A stretch of 64,000 nucleotides of DNA from contig NC_085138.1 of assembly GCF_035046485.1 (NCBI RefSeq), forward strand, positions 360,657,238-360,721,237. Reading direction: 5' to 3'. The DNA is from Aedes albopictus (Eukaryota; Arthropoda; Insecta; Diptera; Culicidae). A model generated the notes under the pieces. It saw only the letters and a program-made list of their open reading frames with translations, was not told the DNA's origin and searched no databases. The position numbers were made by a program, and so were the translations under genes. How positions within the stretch are numbered: the stretch's first letter is position 1; every line of letters begins with the position of its first letter. Below are positions 43,921 through 54,758 of the stretch, piece after piece.

Positions 43921-46120
43921 CAAACAAATAATTAAAAACATCATTTCAAAGTTGGAAAAAAAACTTTTGCGATTAAATTGTGGTTATTGTGGAAGATATT
44001 ACAAAACAAGTAATATACTTGACTATTTCATTTACGAGAAACCAATTCACTCGGTCGTAGATGTGTGTATCTGTAAACATATAAACTGTTGACTGTTTGT
44101 TTATATATGAATTCATTTCTATATAATTCTTAGAACAACACGTTCTATTGATAAACCAGCACGTTGTTATTGTTAAATAAACAAGATAATTTTATTGTGT
44201 CCTAATAATAGACAACTAGATCCTCTAGATCCTCTAGATAGAGATTATGATGGATCAGGTGAGCTGTTGTTTTTTCAAAATAATATTATAGCATATCTTG
44301 AAAATTTTAGGGAGCACACAGCACTTATGGTCAGGAATGACATACTTCTCAGTGTGTGTGTGCAAGTGTGGACGGATTTAATATAAAAATGAGCTGGCCT
44401 GTGCTCATTTTCTGTGTGAATGCCATCCCTGCTAATGGTATCAGATGCTATTCTATTAGAATCAGATTGATAGATTGATGATGCGCTAGCTTTTGCGCTT
44501 AAGAAATTCAATCTCTCAAATCTAAGAAGTGATCCTTCAATCTGGTTACCGCCATTATATTTTCTGTCAGCAAATATTGTTCCCTGTCAGTGCGAATGGC
44601 GGAAACTGGCGCAGTTTTGAGCCTTATGCCATTGATATTTGCATAAAATCTCGGCACATCATGCCGATCCATATTTTCCATCATTTCACAGTCACCCTTT
44701 CTTCGTGGCGCCTCTTCTTGCTGTTGCTAGAAAAAAAAACATTAAGGATCAGGTGCATTATCTTCATAATTCTAGATCTCTTAACACTCTTCTTGCCAGC
44801 TTAGAATTGGTTGAAATTTGGCATTTCCTGATTTGAAAGAGAACTCCAGCTTTAAAAAAAATCCACCCTTCTGCTTCTTCTTTCATGACACACGCTCAAG
44901 TAACAAATGTCATTCAATAGAGTTTCATTAGTTACATGAACTCAATCTTTATTATATTTGAAAGCCTTGTAGTGTATGTGTGCCATCATCAATCTCACGC
45001 TCCCATATTCATCCTATTCGAAAACAAGCGATTACGGCACCGATTGATTCCGTTCTTTTTGTTTTCATGGGTGCTCACTTCTAACAAAAAATACAAAAAT
45101 AAGAAACAAAACAAACAGCGCTTCAATCCTTTGTTTTTCGTAGGATGAAAATGGGAGCCACATGCTTAAGAAGGGAACCAATACCCTATGTCGATAACAT
45201 ACACAAAACGCAGATGTCTTGCAAGGTGATGTGTGATGTGTATGTGATTCCACGTTGAATGGCTAAAGCCGTATATTAATAGTTAATAGGTACCACAAAC
45301 TGTTGATCAGCAGTGTAACTACTAACTACTTAGATGCCGGGAAAATAAGTTTTGCCGGAGCCGGGAAGCGCTTCCCAGAAAGATTGATCGCATCGACCCA
45401 TACTGTTTGTTTATTGTCCGGGTTAGAAAAGACCAAGAAATAGGACTCATTCGTTTGGACGGTCGTCAGAACGTGACAGATTGTCCAAAACAACTCCATT
45501 TGCTGTCGGCGGACGGCGGCCGGCGGTGTGTTGCTATTGCCCTTGGGTGCCGGAAGCTGTGTGTAGGCTTTCCATGTTCGAAGCAAGTACAGGAAAAATC
45601 GTCTTATGACGATGGCATGGCAAATTTCCCGGAACCGGACCGGGCTCCGATTGAGCGCTTGCTGACGCGACGGAAAGATGTCAATCACTACCACACGCAG
45701 CCTAAATTGCCCACAATCTTACGATGAACTTTCTCAAAGCGGGTGAAGACTGACAAGCTGCTATTGAACGATCGGTTCCGAAGATTGTTTGTGATGTGAC
45801 TTTGGGCCGGACACGTGTGCTGTAAGTATCTAGTGCGCGCCGTGGGGTATGCCGAATAAATAATAATTTATGACTCTGTTGCTTCCGTGCTGTTTGTTGT
45901 GGTTATTTTGCGCCGTCACCGTTTCGTGGCTTGTCGGCAAAACTAAGCCGGCAAGTTTGGTGATTGGAAGTAATATGGTGATCGATAAATTACCGAAAAT
46001 AAGAGCTGTGTTTGTTTTGGGCTGAACTTTTGAGTTGAATTAAGTTTTCAATTTGGATTGAATTGGAATTCGATTACTTTTCAATGAATCATTTTTATCA
46101 TTAGTCCTCAGAACAGTCAT

Positions 46121-46126
46121 AAAAAT
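46121..46126 (-). terminator. Pol III terminator of tRNA-Ala 1
   Basis: On the minus strand a T5 run follows the tRNA by about four bases (AATTATTTTTATG). This is the usual RNA polymerase III stop. Confidence 0.8.
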
Positions 46127-46129
46127 AAT

Positions 46130-46202
46130 TGGAGATGCGGGGCATCGATCCCCGTACCTCTCACATGCTAAGCGAGCGCTCTACCATCTGAGCTACATCC
46201 CC
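46130..46202 (-). tRNA. tRNA-Ala (AGC), copy 1
   Basis: A 73-nt gene on the minus strand. Acceptor stem GGGGATG/CATCTCC with discriminator A; D-arm GCTCAGATGGTAGAGC; anticodon loop TTAGCAT (anticodon AGC, in GCN codon decoding as inosine at the first position); T-arm CGGGG-ATCGATG-CCCCG. Internal promoters are present: box A TAGCTCAGATGGTAGAGC and box B GGGATCGATGCC. A Pol III T-run follows. It is identical to the plus-strand copy 620 bp away and divergently oriented. It appears functional. No CCA is encoded, as expected in eukaryotes. Confidence 0.96.
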
Positions 46203-46822
46203 GTTGCATTGAAATCAATACGGACTATACTTATCAATCAAGTTCGCTTCAGTAGTAGCTGATTTAGTACCTACCATGAGACACACCTCCGAATAGAAAT
46301 ACACTAGAACTCCAATGGCGCTGTACTCAGTTTTCTTATTTAATTATTTTAATAACTTTAATTGCAATAATTTATTATTTTAAAGTGTCCATCTTGTAGA
46401 GGACCTTTTGTTATGGTAAACAAAATTAACTTGACACTTCTAGTACCGCTGCTGACGCTGTAATGGCGTGGCAAACTAGATGTTAGTCACACGAACAGTC
46501 GCGACATTGAACTTCTGTGGCTAGTTATTCTACTCACCTCCGGCCCGGGTATCAATCAGTGCTCCGCATCCAAACTGCCATTCGCTTTTTGTTCACATAT
46601 TCTGCACTCTGGCAATTTTAGCTAGGTAGCTATATTTGCAGCGACAAACACGCCCCGCATACAAAATGCCAACCGGTTAAATTTATTATTATGCTTACGG
46701 GTTTCTTTAGAGTATACATGGCGGTTAGGACCCAATACGTTCGAGGTGAACTGGATTGAGCCATGGCAGGCTTGAAAATTCGTTTATTTTAACTTGTTGC
46801 AGTTGGAACCGTTAGCCACCAA
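46203..46822. other. Spacer between divergent tRNA-Ala genes
   Basis: 620 bp of AT-rich DNA with no gene or recognised element. The sequences flanking the two tRNAs are not inverted copies of one another, so the duplicated unit is essentially the tRNA itself or the duplication is old. Confidence 0.6.
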
Positions 46823-46895
46823 GGGGATGTAGCTCAGATGGTAGAGCGCTCGCTTAGCATGTGAGAGGTACGGGGATCGATGCCCCGCATCTCCA
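46823..46895 (+). tRNA. tRNA-Ala (AGC), copy 2
   Basis: A 73-nt gene, identical to copy 1. Acceptor GGGGATG/CATCTCC with one G-T pair, discriminator A, anticodon loop TTAGCAT (AGC), all arms paired, intact box A and box B. A T5 run begins 12 bases downstream. Together with copy 1 it forms a divergent tRNA pair; such pairs can act as chromatin boundaries in other eukaryotes, but nothing here demonstrates that. Confidence 0.96.
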
Positions 46896-46906
46896 ACTTA
46901 TACTTT

Positions 46907-46911
46907 TTAGA
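46907..46911 (+). terminator. Pol III terminator of tRNA-Ala 2
   Basis: TTTTT in TACTTTTTAG, 12 bases after the discriminator base, is the likely RNA polymerase III stop. Confidence 0.8.
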
Positions 46912-47342
46912 TTTTTCAATGGCGATTCAGTCATATCTAAAACTAACATTTATGAAATATAGTTAGATTTGATGAGTTTTGTTTATTTTTGATCCGTTTA
47001 ACCCGTTATACTAATTATTTTCATTTTTTCTTAACCTTTCAGGTTAATTAGGTTTTCGAACATTCCTACAATTTTATTTTCCTGCTTTGAATCTTTTAGG
47101 GTTGGTAATTTGTTAATCAAGAGGGGATTGTAGGGACGTATGATGGCATTTCAGGCTTCAAGAGGCCATGTTGGTTTTTTTTTGGGGATTTCAGAAGTGT
47201 TTCTAGGTGATTTACAGACTTTCAGTGTGATTTAAGTAAGGTTTCAGTAGACTTTTGAAAATTTAGATAGCTTTCATGGAGTTTCAGGTAAGGTTTTAGA
47301 AGGGCTTGAACATGCACTTATGGGTTTTTGTGGGAGCTTTAT
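46912..47342. other. Unassigned AT-rich DNA
   Basis: No gene. From about 47170 the text (GGGGATTTCAGAAGTG, TTTCAGTAG, TTTCAGGTAAGG) has a loose 12-20 bp rhythm, possibly very eroded satellite. Confidence 0.35.
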
Positions 47343-47350
47343 GAGGGATT

Positions 47351-47587
47351 CAGTGGCGTAGCCAGAAATTGTCTCTGGGAGGGGTTTTCAACGGTCAATG
47401 ATACCTTTTTTGATTTGACACTTACATTTTGTAAACAGTAACGAGCAATCGTATTCGAAGTTTAAAAATAGCGGCGCAGCCGAAAATTTTTTTCGTCGCA
47501 AAGCGTTTTATACTGAAAATTTGTTCCACAAATTTTGGCTCTGGGGGGGGTTTTAACCCTGAAACCCCCCCCGTGGCTACGCCAGTG
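47351..47587. mobile_element. CAGTGGCGTAGCC hAT MITE with 8-bp duplication
   Basis: The left CAGTGGCGTAGCCA and right GTGGCTACGCCAGTG ends are near-perfect inverted repeats. GAGGGATT is duplicated at 47343-47350 and 47588-47595. The interior AATAGCGGCGCAGCCGAAAA and AAAGCGTTTTATACTG match the eroded copy at 33245. It carries G-run and C-run subterminal tracts and no transposase. Confidence 0.92.
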
Positions 47588-47819
47588 GAGGGATTGAATG
47601 AGCTTCGGATGGCTTCCTGGGGATTTGCAAGGGGATTCGGAGGATTCATGGGTAATTAGGAGTAAGACATCCTAGGTTTTAGGAAAACATCACCCTTGCC
47701 CATATCACTCATTTTCTCCATTGAAAGGGAAGATAAGAGCATTACTTTTTTTTCAATAAAAGCGAAGCTAAGGCATAGACTTAATCAACAAACACATACG
47801 GGATACCAGCTGACTTAAG

Positions 47820-49768
47820 TATGAAGGAAGCCATTACAATGTCCAGAGATACCTCTAGGAGTTCTACTGGGGATTTATAATTCATCAGTTTCACTGGAAA
47901 TTCCATGAGGAAACCCATTATGAAGGAGTTCTGCCGAGGATTATTTCTGATGTTTCATCGTCAAGAATTCAGAAACTAAGTTTGTAATTCCCACAGGGAT
48001 TTCATCTACAAATAGCACAGGGAATTGCTCTACTAGTTCTTCTGGAAATTCATTTAGAAGCTTCACTAAAAGTTTCACTAGGAGTTACTCAAGGAGTTTC
48101 ACTGGAAATTTATTCAGGAGTTTCAATGAAAGATACAACAAGAATTCCATTGTAGAATATTCTAGGAATTTTGATGTCGAATCTCCAAGAATTCAGTACT
48201 TACCTAGAAAATTAGTCAGGAGTTCTACCAGGAAGTTCTATAAGAATTCCTCTAGATTTTCATTGTAGATTCCTTTACGAGTTTCACCTTTAGGAGATTA
48301 ACTCATCTATGAGTTCCACTGGGAACTTATTAAAAATTGTTATTGAAAGCTCCATGTGGGACTAAGATGCTATGATTTTCGCACCACGATGGAGTAGTGC
48401 ACGTTCAGCGTGCTTGTCTGGATCATATTGACCCCAACATCCTACTAGGGTTAAGAAATACTCCAGGAGCTCCGCCGGGAATTCTGATGTTTAATATAAA
48501 AGAATTCAGATTTTACGCAAGATATTTCATTGGGAGTTCCACTATGAATTTCTTCAGGAATTCCACTGGGAATTTCTGTGCGAATTGCACAGGAAATTAC
48601 TCAAGATTTCCACTAGGCATACCTGCTGAAATTCCACTGGGAACTCCTGCCAAAGTTCCACTGAGAACACCTCTAAGAGTTCCTCTAGAAATTGTGCTAG
48701 AAATTCACCAAGGAGTTTTACTGCGAAGTCCTCTACGAGTTTAACTGGGATTTTTTTTTCAGGAGTTCCACTAAGAATACCTCTCGAAATTTCACCGGGA
48801 GCTTCTCCAGGAGTTCCGTTGAGAGTTTATCTAAAAATTACACCAGGAAATCCTCTAGGAGCTCCACTGAGAATTTCTACTGAGAATCCTTCTACGAGTT
48901 TCACCGGGCATTCCTCTTCAAAATTCACTAAGAATACCTCTAGAAGTTCGACTAGGAATATCTCTACTAGTTCCTCTAGGAACTCATTCAGGAGTTTTAC
49001 TGAATGTTCTATTGCATTGTGAAATGCTCCAGAAGTTCCACCGCGACATCTGATGGAGATTCTTTAAGAATAAAGCTTTTACGTAGGAAATTCCTTTAAC
49101 CCTCCTATAGCATTGGCGTCATTTTTGACCCAAACCGTACACTGCGTCAGCGAGCTGCTGGAAGGAAGGTTAAGAGTTCCACTAGCAATAACTCTAGATA
49201 TTCATGGAGAATATTCTCAAGGAGTACCATTGGAAAATTCTTTACATTTCTACAGGAAATTCCTCTAGGAGTTTTATGGATAATTCAGGAGTTTCACTGA
49301 GTATTTCTTGATTACACTAGGAATTCCTAAAGTTCCGAAATTTGTTCTAAGTGCTCCGGAAATTCTTGCAGTTTCCTCTCGGGAGTTGTTTGCTCTCGAT
49401 GTTCCACCAGAAGTTCCTCCCGGAGTTCATCTAGAAGTTCCACCAAGAGTGCTTCCAGAAGTTCCTCCAGGAATGCCTTGAGTTTACTCTGGGGAGTTCC
49501 ACTGAGCCTTGTTCTGAAAGATCCACTAGGAGTTCTTCTAGGAGTTTTATTTGAAATTTTTCATGGAGTGCCATTGTCAGTTCCTCAACTAGTTCGTTCA
49601 GTAGTTCTGATGGGAATTCAACTCGAAGCGTCTCTAGGAGCTTTACCAAGACTTCTTTCTTCCAGGAATTCCACTTGAAGGTCTTTCAGGTGTTGCTCCA
49701 GGAATTCCTTTAGTAGTTTTTTAGGGGATTCTCAAAGAAATTCCAGAGGAGATTCTTCCGGAAACTGC
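47820..49768. repeat. 12-bp satellite tract, TTCCACTGGGA variant
   Basis: The units read GGAATTCCACTG / AGGAGTTCCACT, a variant of the 12-bp satellite with ACT in place of TCC. Runs at 48530-48990 and 49370-49700 are the cleanest. Plus-strand frames of 115 and 67 residues (PLGIP, RNST) are repeat translations. A P1 mini-palindrome is inserted at 49096. Confidence 0.75.
49096..49173. repeat. Mini-palindrome family P1, copy E
   Basis: TTAACCCTCCTATAGCATTG at the left and GGAAGGAAGGTTAA at the right, with TCATTTTTGACCCAAAC and CAGCGAGCTGCTGG in the middle. The GATGCATTA part of the right arm is missing relative to other copies. Confidence 0.65.
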
Positions 49769-49772
49769 TTCA

Positions 49773-50015
49773 CTGCCGTAATTCCGCAAACGGACGTAAA
49801 CGACATTGTTAGTTTTGGCCCATTTTTTGGTTATGCATAAAACTCTTGGTCATCTTCAAAGTTTCTTTCCATAGATGATAGGTTACGACTAGATCTTGCA
49901 TTCTAATACAGTAAGCATACCACAGTTATATTTTTACACCAGAAATTAAACATAATATACCAAAAAATATCAAAATTTTGAATGGCGCTTACGTCACTTT
50001 GCAGAATTACGGCAG
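49773..50015. mobile_element. 243-bp MITE, CTGCCGTAATTC ends
   Basis: The ends CTGCCGTAATTCCGCAAACG and its complement (TTTGCAGAATTACGGCAG) are inverted, extending to about 30 bp with GACGTAA/TTACGTC. TTCA is present at 49769-49772 and 50016-50019, a candidate 4-bp duplication. The interior is AT-rich. It is inserted at the right edge of a satellite tract. Confidence 0.8.
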
Positions 50016-50039
50016 TTCAGGTACTAGTTCAGATGTTCC

Positions 50040-52605
50040 AGGCGAATCTTGTAGAAATTTCAAGTTTTTTTTTGAAGGTTTTGTTAAAGTACCTTTGTGA
50101 TGTCTTTCAGAAGCCCCTTCAGAAATTCTTCCGAAAGTAACTTTGTAATTCTTTCGAAAATGCATGGTAAGCCGTAAGCCATGAGCTGTTATAAAACTTA
50201 TAATTATTATTGAAACATATGCAATGCATATGCATTTTACATAAATATTATAAATATAAATATTATGACTGAAAAATATCTCCCATGAAAAAAAAGAGTT
50301 GGTTTAACTTTACTAAAATCTGTGTCTGTGAGAGAATAATTTTTTCTTGTACCGACTTTTCGAACCCTCTAAGCAGAATACCCTCTTCGAATGAGTGTAA
50401 TCAGTTTCGTACCTTTTAATTCCGCCCTATGTTGCTTATCCTTTGACAGATACGCGTATTTCGACTACCACTTGTAATCTTCCTCAGTGTCAGTTATTCA
50501 CTGAAGAAGTCATCGCATTCACCCCGCTTATATACCAAAATAGAAGAAATTCTTTTCGGAGATCCCTATACAAATTCCTTTGGAGTTTCCTTATGATTTT
50601 TCCAGAAATTATTTCTTGAATCTCTTTAGAGGTTTCTTCGGGTTTTTATTTTTTTCCTCCTCATATTCCTCCTGGCATTGCTTTGGATTCCATCAAAAGT
50701 TTCTGAAGAAATTACTCCAGAATCTATTCCAAGAAGTTTTTATATGAATACCTGTAAAGCGTTCTTCAGTTTTTTCGAGTATTGATTCAAATATTCCAAA
50801 AGAAAATGTTTTTTTGATGTTTTAAGTGTTTTTTTTAATAATCATCAAGTTTTTTTTCCATTTTTCTGCAGGATTTCCTTTAGAAATTTCTCCATATAGT
50901 AGTTAAGGGATTTCGTGCACAAATTCTTTCAGAGATTGTACTGTGAGGTCGCCATTCACCGCTGATGCTCTATTGTCCGCTCGTTTCATATGATTTGAAA
51001 ATAATAGAAATTCCACCAGCTTTATTTCCAGGAGTTTGTTTTTTCAAGGATTCCCCCAGAAATTCATTCGAAGAATTATTAAAAAAAGAAAACACCAGTA
51101 CTTTTGTCTGCGATTACTGCAGATTTTTTCTAAGAGCTTTCTTCAGAATTTTCTTTGAGGATTTTTTTCAGGAATCCTACCAGGGGTTTCTTATGCTTTT
51201 TTCTTTGGAATTATTTGTAGAGCTCCTCCAGGAGTCGCTGAAAAACAAAATTTTCAGGGCATAAAGGGGTCATTTTAAGCTCGATTTTAAGGTGGTTTTT
51301 CGGCATTCTCTTAAGTGTTATTCTAGGTATTCATCCAGGGATTTCTCATAAGATTACTTCAGAAGTTGATTCATCTTTGTCCTGGAATTCCGTCAAATTT
51401 TTAAAGAATATCTTCTAGGACTTTCCAAAGGCATCTTTTTTTTCCCTCAAGTTTTTTGAGGGATTTGTTGAGACAATTTTCCAGAGATTTCTCACAAAAT
51501 CCTTAAGTATTTTTTATACAACTTCTGAAAGAACTTCTAAAATCCCTTGCAGTAATATCTAAACAGACTCTGCCGAGATCTCTAAAAACATCCCGGGAGA
51601 TATTTCTGATGGAACCACAATAGAAATAAAAAAAAATCCATGTAAAGTTTCTACAGAAATCTTTGAAGGCATTTTTCAAAGAATTCTTGAGGAATCCTAA
51701 GTTTTTTTTCCAAAGCAATCCTGTGGGACTTGTAAAGACATTTTTAGAAGAATTTCTGAAAAACTCATTGCGTGAAATTCCAGAAGAAATCCCTAAATTT
51801 TTGAATAAGTATCTGGAGATAAAAATATTTCTTCATCGGAATTTCAGAAGAAGTCCCAGATGGAATTTATGACAGAAACTCTGAGGAGTTCGGTGATCAG
51901 AAAGGCGGACTTTTCCCTGAAGTGTCAGTTTGAGCCTCTGATTCTATGAATGTATGACACACTGCAGTGAAACTCTACATTCGGATGCAGGGATTTTTAG
52001 TAGTGGAGAAATCTTCAGAAAAATGGCTGCGGAAATCTTAGGAAGTATTTTTGAATGTACCTCTGGAGGAATATACGGAGAAATCCCCGGGAAACTCTTG
52101 AAGGAATCACAGGAGGAATTTCTTAAGGAGTTCCAAGAGAAATTTTCCAGTAAATACTTGGTAGAGTTATTAGGAAAAAATACTGGGAATTTATAGGAAA
52201 AAATCACGAAGAAAATAAAATTCTTAGATCATTTTCTAAAAGTATTCTTGGAGCAAACTATGGACGAATTTCTTATAAAATCCTGCTGAATACTTGGAGA
52301 AACGCATAGATAAGCGTCATCAAAGATTTCTGGATGAAACCCTGAAGAAATTTCTGGACACATTTATGAGGGAATACTCAATGGAATTCCTAGAACAATT
52401 CCGGAATAAATCTCTTTTGGGATTTCTAAAGAAATATCTGAAGATATTTCATAAGGAAAATTAAAAACTTTTCTGAAGAAACCAACGGAAGAACTTGTTA
52501 TTGAAGAATTTTTTTTTTAAATCCCACTAGGTAATTCAAAAGGAATCCCTGGAGAAATTTTCGATGATTTTTCAAGTGAATCCCCAGAAAAAAAAATCCG
52601 AGAAG
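50040..52605. repeat. 12-bp satellite paralogue C (TTCC then GGA polarity)
   Basis: A mosaic of unassigned AT-rich DNA (50160-50540) and degenerate satellite. Landmarks TTTGTCTGCGATTACTGCAG (51105) and TTGGAATTATTTGTAGAGCT (51209) match paralogues A and B. Polarity changes near 51500. Frames such as 51954-52196 (GEIFRKMAAEILGSIF) are repeat translations. Confidence 0.7.
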
Positions 52606-53215
52606 TAATTCCTAGTGAATCATAATTAATTTTAATTGGCTTTTTTCGGTGATACGAATACTACTCGAAGTAAGAGGGAGTAAGGAAAGTAATGAAAGAA
52701 TACGGTGGATAGATACGCAAGCGAGCGATAAGAGAAATTGAACAGAAATTGAAATTAACAGAGGGCCATTGTTTGAGCAACACAATTTCTGTTCAATTTC
52801 TCTTATCGCTCGCTTGCGTATCTATCCACCGTATTCTTTCATTACTTTCCTTACTCCCTCTTACTTCGAGTACACAGCAAAAATTTCTGAAAGTTACACC
52901 CGACGTAAACAAATTTGACATTTAAGTTTCTATTCCATCTCACTGAATTTTACATTAAACAATTTCTTGTATGGAATGTTGAACACAAGCTTCATATTGA
53001 GAGTAACCTGTAAATTTTAAAACTGATGGAAAAATGTGTGTGATACGACGGGGTCCTTTTGTTACAGGTGATATGATGTAACATTTTTTAACTGTGTAGT
53101 ATTCGTATCACCGAAAAAAGCCAATTAAAATTAATTATGATAAAGTCATGCGGTGATTAAACCTAGTAAAAAAAAATAAATAATAATTATAATAATAATA
53201 ATAATTCCTAGTGAA
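52606..53215. mobile_element. Foldback with 14-bp duplication and AAT-rich tail
   Basis: TAATTCCTAGTGAA occurs at 52606-52619 and 53202-53215. Between them, 132-bp arms (52620-52751 and 52783-53141, the second interrupted by a 224-bp MITE) are near-perfect inverted copies around a 31-nt loop. They are followed by 60 bp ending in AAAAAAAAATAAATAATAAT. A variable-length duplication plus an A-rich tail indicates target-primed insertion of an RNA copy, not a cut-and-paste element. No coding sequence. Confidence 0.8.
52873..53096. mobile_element. 224-bp TA-flanked MITE in a foldback arm
   Basis: The left CACAGCAAAAATTTCTG and right TTTTTTAACTGTG ends share CACAG and an inner TGTTACA word. TA flanks both sides (52871-52872, 53097-53098). 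The opposite arm (GAATACTACTCGAAG at 52655-52670) has the uninterrupted target, proving both the insertion and its exact ends. Confidence 0.88.
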
Positions 53216-53660
53216 GTTTCAGAAGGAACCCAAGAATTTTTAAGAATTCTTGGAAAATAATGTCAGAAAGATTGAATTCTTGGAGTAATTTCTGAACCTT
53301 AATCCACGGATTTTGGAAGAAAGTCATAGATAATTTCCTTAGATTTGGAATCCTTGGATTAATTTTTGAAGGAATCTCCGTAGGATTTTTTAAGGAATCT
53401 CCAGAAAACTCCTAAACAAATTCCTAGAAGAATTTCTGAAGTAATCTTTGTGAAAAATTCCGAAGGAGATTGTGAAAGATTAAAAAAAAACTCCTTGGAG
53501 AAATTTCTGGAGGGATTAATTTTTTTAAAAAATGGCAGAGTGCATTTCTGCAAGAATCCGGGGGTGATTTCCTGAAATAATTCTCGTACGAATTCCTGAA
53601 AAAATCTATGGTGGAGCTTTTTGGAAGAATTTGTGGAGAAGCTTCTAACGAAAAACGCAC
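53216..53660. repeat. 12-bp satellite tract continuation (GGA polarity)
   Basis: Degenerate GGAATTTCTGAAG-type units continue the tract interrupted by the foldback at 52606-53215. No gene. Confidence 0.65.
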
Positions 53661-53883
53661 AGGAATGTAAATCTATGTGACCCAGATTAACATTGAAGAA
53701 TGCCCATAAATGTCGTCAACATAATTGATATTTTTTATTTATTAATACCTACAAATTGATAAAAAATGCCAATTATGTTAATGAAATTCAACTGTCTAAC
53801 TAACCATTTCTTTCATTTCTTCAGCTGTCTGATTAGTATAGACTTTATAAAAACTTGGCGTATTTTTGATAAGGTAGACCAAC

Positions 53884-54381
53884 TAGGCTCAGTGTACCAG
53901 TTATGGCTATAGTACCTCAAATTCGCCATAGTTGATTTTCAACCTTTGAAGATGCAAATCAAAAAGAATAAAATCGTGAACAACAGATCACATTCACAAA
54001 TGACGTTTTCAATCATTCAAACTTCACAAATTGCTCAAATAATGATAGAAATAAATCATTTCCCTTAACTTTTCGGCTTCCTTGCCCCCTATTTCGCCAT
54101 AGTGTACTAGTCATGGCTAATCCCATAAGGAATGCATGTAAATAGTGCGAAGTGGAACCCAAATTAACAAATGTGTCCATAACTGGTACAGAGTTCCTAT
54201 CATTGGCACACGCCGTAATAAATAGAAAAAGTAGTTTTGGCTCCGTTTCTTTATTTTTCCTGTAAAGTATGGAAACTAATCTATCATTTGACACATCGAT
54301 GACATTCGTCGGTCTTCTTCTTATTTTTGTAGAAATAGATTTCCTTAGGTAGTGCGATAACTGGTACAGGCACCCTACTAG
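53884..54381. mobile_element. TIR-like element, TACCAGTTAT ends
   Basis: The left CTCAGTGTACCAGTTATGGC and right GCGATAACTGGTACAGGCAC are imperfect inverted repeats. Internal copies of the same word occur (CATAACTGGTACAGAG at 54178, GTGTACTAGTCATGGC at 54102). ACTAG lies outside both ends (53880, 54378), possibly a duplication. The 132-residue minus frame spans it and is unrecognised. Confidence 0.5.
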
Positions 54382-54575
54382 ACAACTTTCCACGTTGATA
54401 TCATTTATCACTAATCATCTAAGGATACTGCACTGGCAAGAACACCCACATCGTTTCCCTTCTCCTACCATTTCTACGAATCAACTCAACTGGTAAACTC
54501 GAGAAGCGTTCCACTTCCCGTTTACTGAACTGCAATCTAATTAATAGTGAAGCTACTAAGTACTAAGTAACACCA

Positions 54576-54758
54576 ATGGACGAACTGACAACAATAACAA
54601 CAAGCGCAAGTGATGGTGGATGCAATCGTCGGAAAGTGCCACACTTGTTTCGTGACCTGAAGGTGCTGCAAATCAATCCATTTAGTAAGGCTCCCGATGG
54701 AATCCCATTGCATAGCAGCAGTGGGCTCGGATGGATGAACGACAAACGGCCATCATGA
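54576..54758 (+). CDS. Hypothetical 60-residue ORF
   Basis: The ATG is in a good context (CACCAATGG). The protein begins MDELTTITTSASDGG and ends GLGWMNDKRPS; no family, signal peptide or membrane segment is evident. It sits in a low-repeat, moderately GC-rich block (54420-55440) that also has unrecognised short frames on both strands. It could be chance; it is listed because the block lacks transposon signatures. Confidence 0.15.
   Translation: MDELTTITTSASDGGCNRRKVPHLFRDLKVLQINPFSKAPDGIPLHSSSGLGWMNDKRPS

Larger units (their letters stand above)
43396..46129. other. Mostly unassigned DNA left of the tRNA pair
   Basis: It includes one P2 palindrome (43825-43920) and a small GATCCTCTA tandem (44219-44236). 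The block 45310-45850 is GC-richer with overlapping unrecognised frames (122 residues minus, 106 residues plus). No transposon termini were found over most of it. It may contain single-copy DNA related to a neighbouring gene. Confidence 0.35.

Noticed and set aside
54013..54411. 132-residue minus-strand ORF
   Set aside because: It spans a TIR-like element with internal repeated words, and no protein family features are visible.
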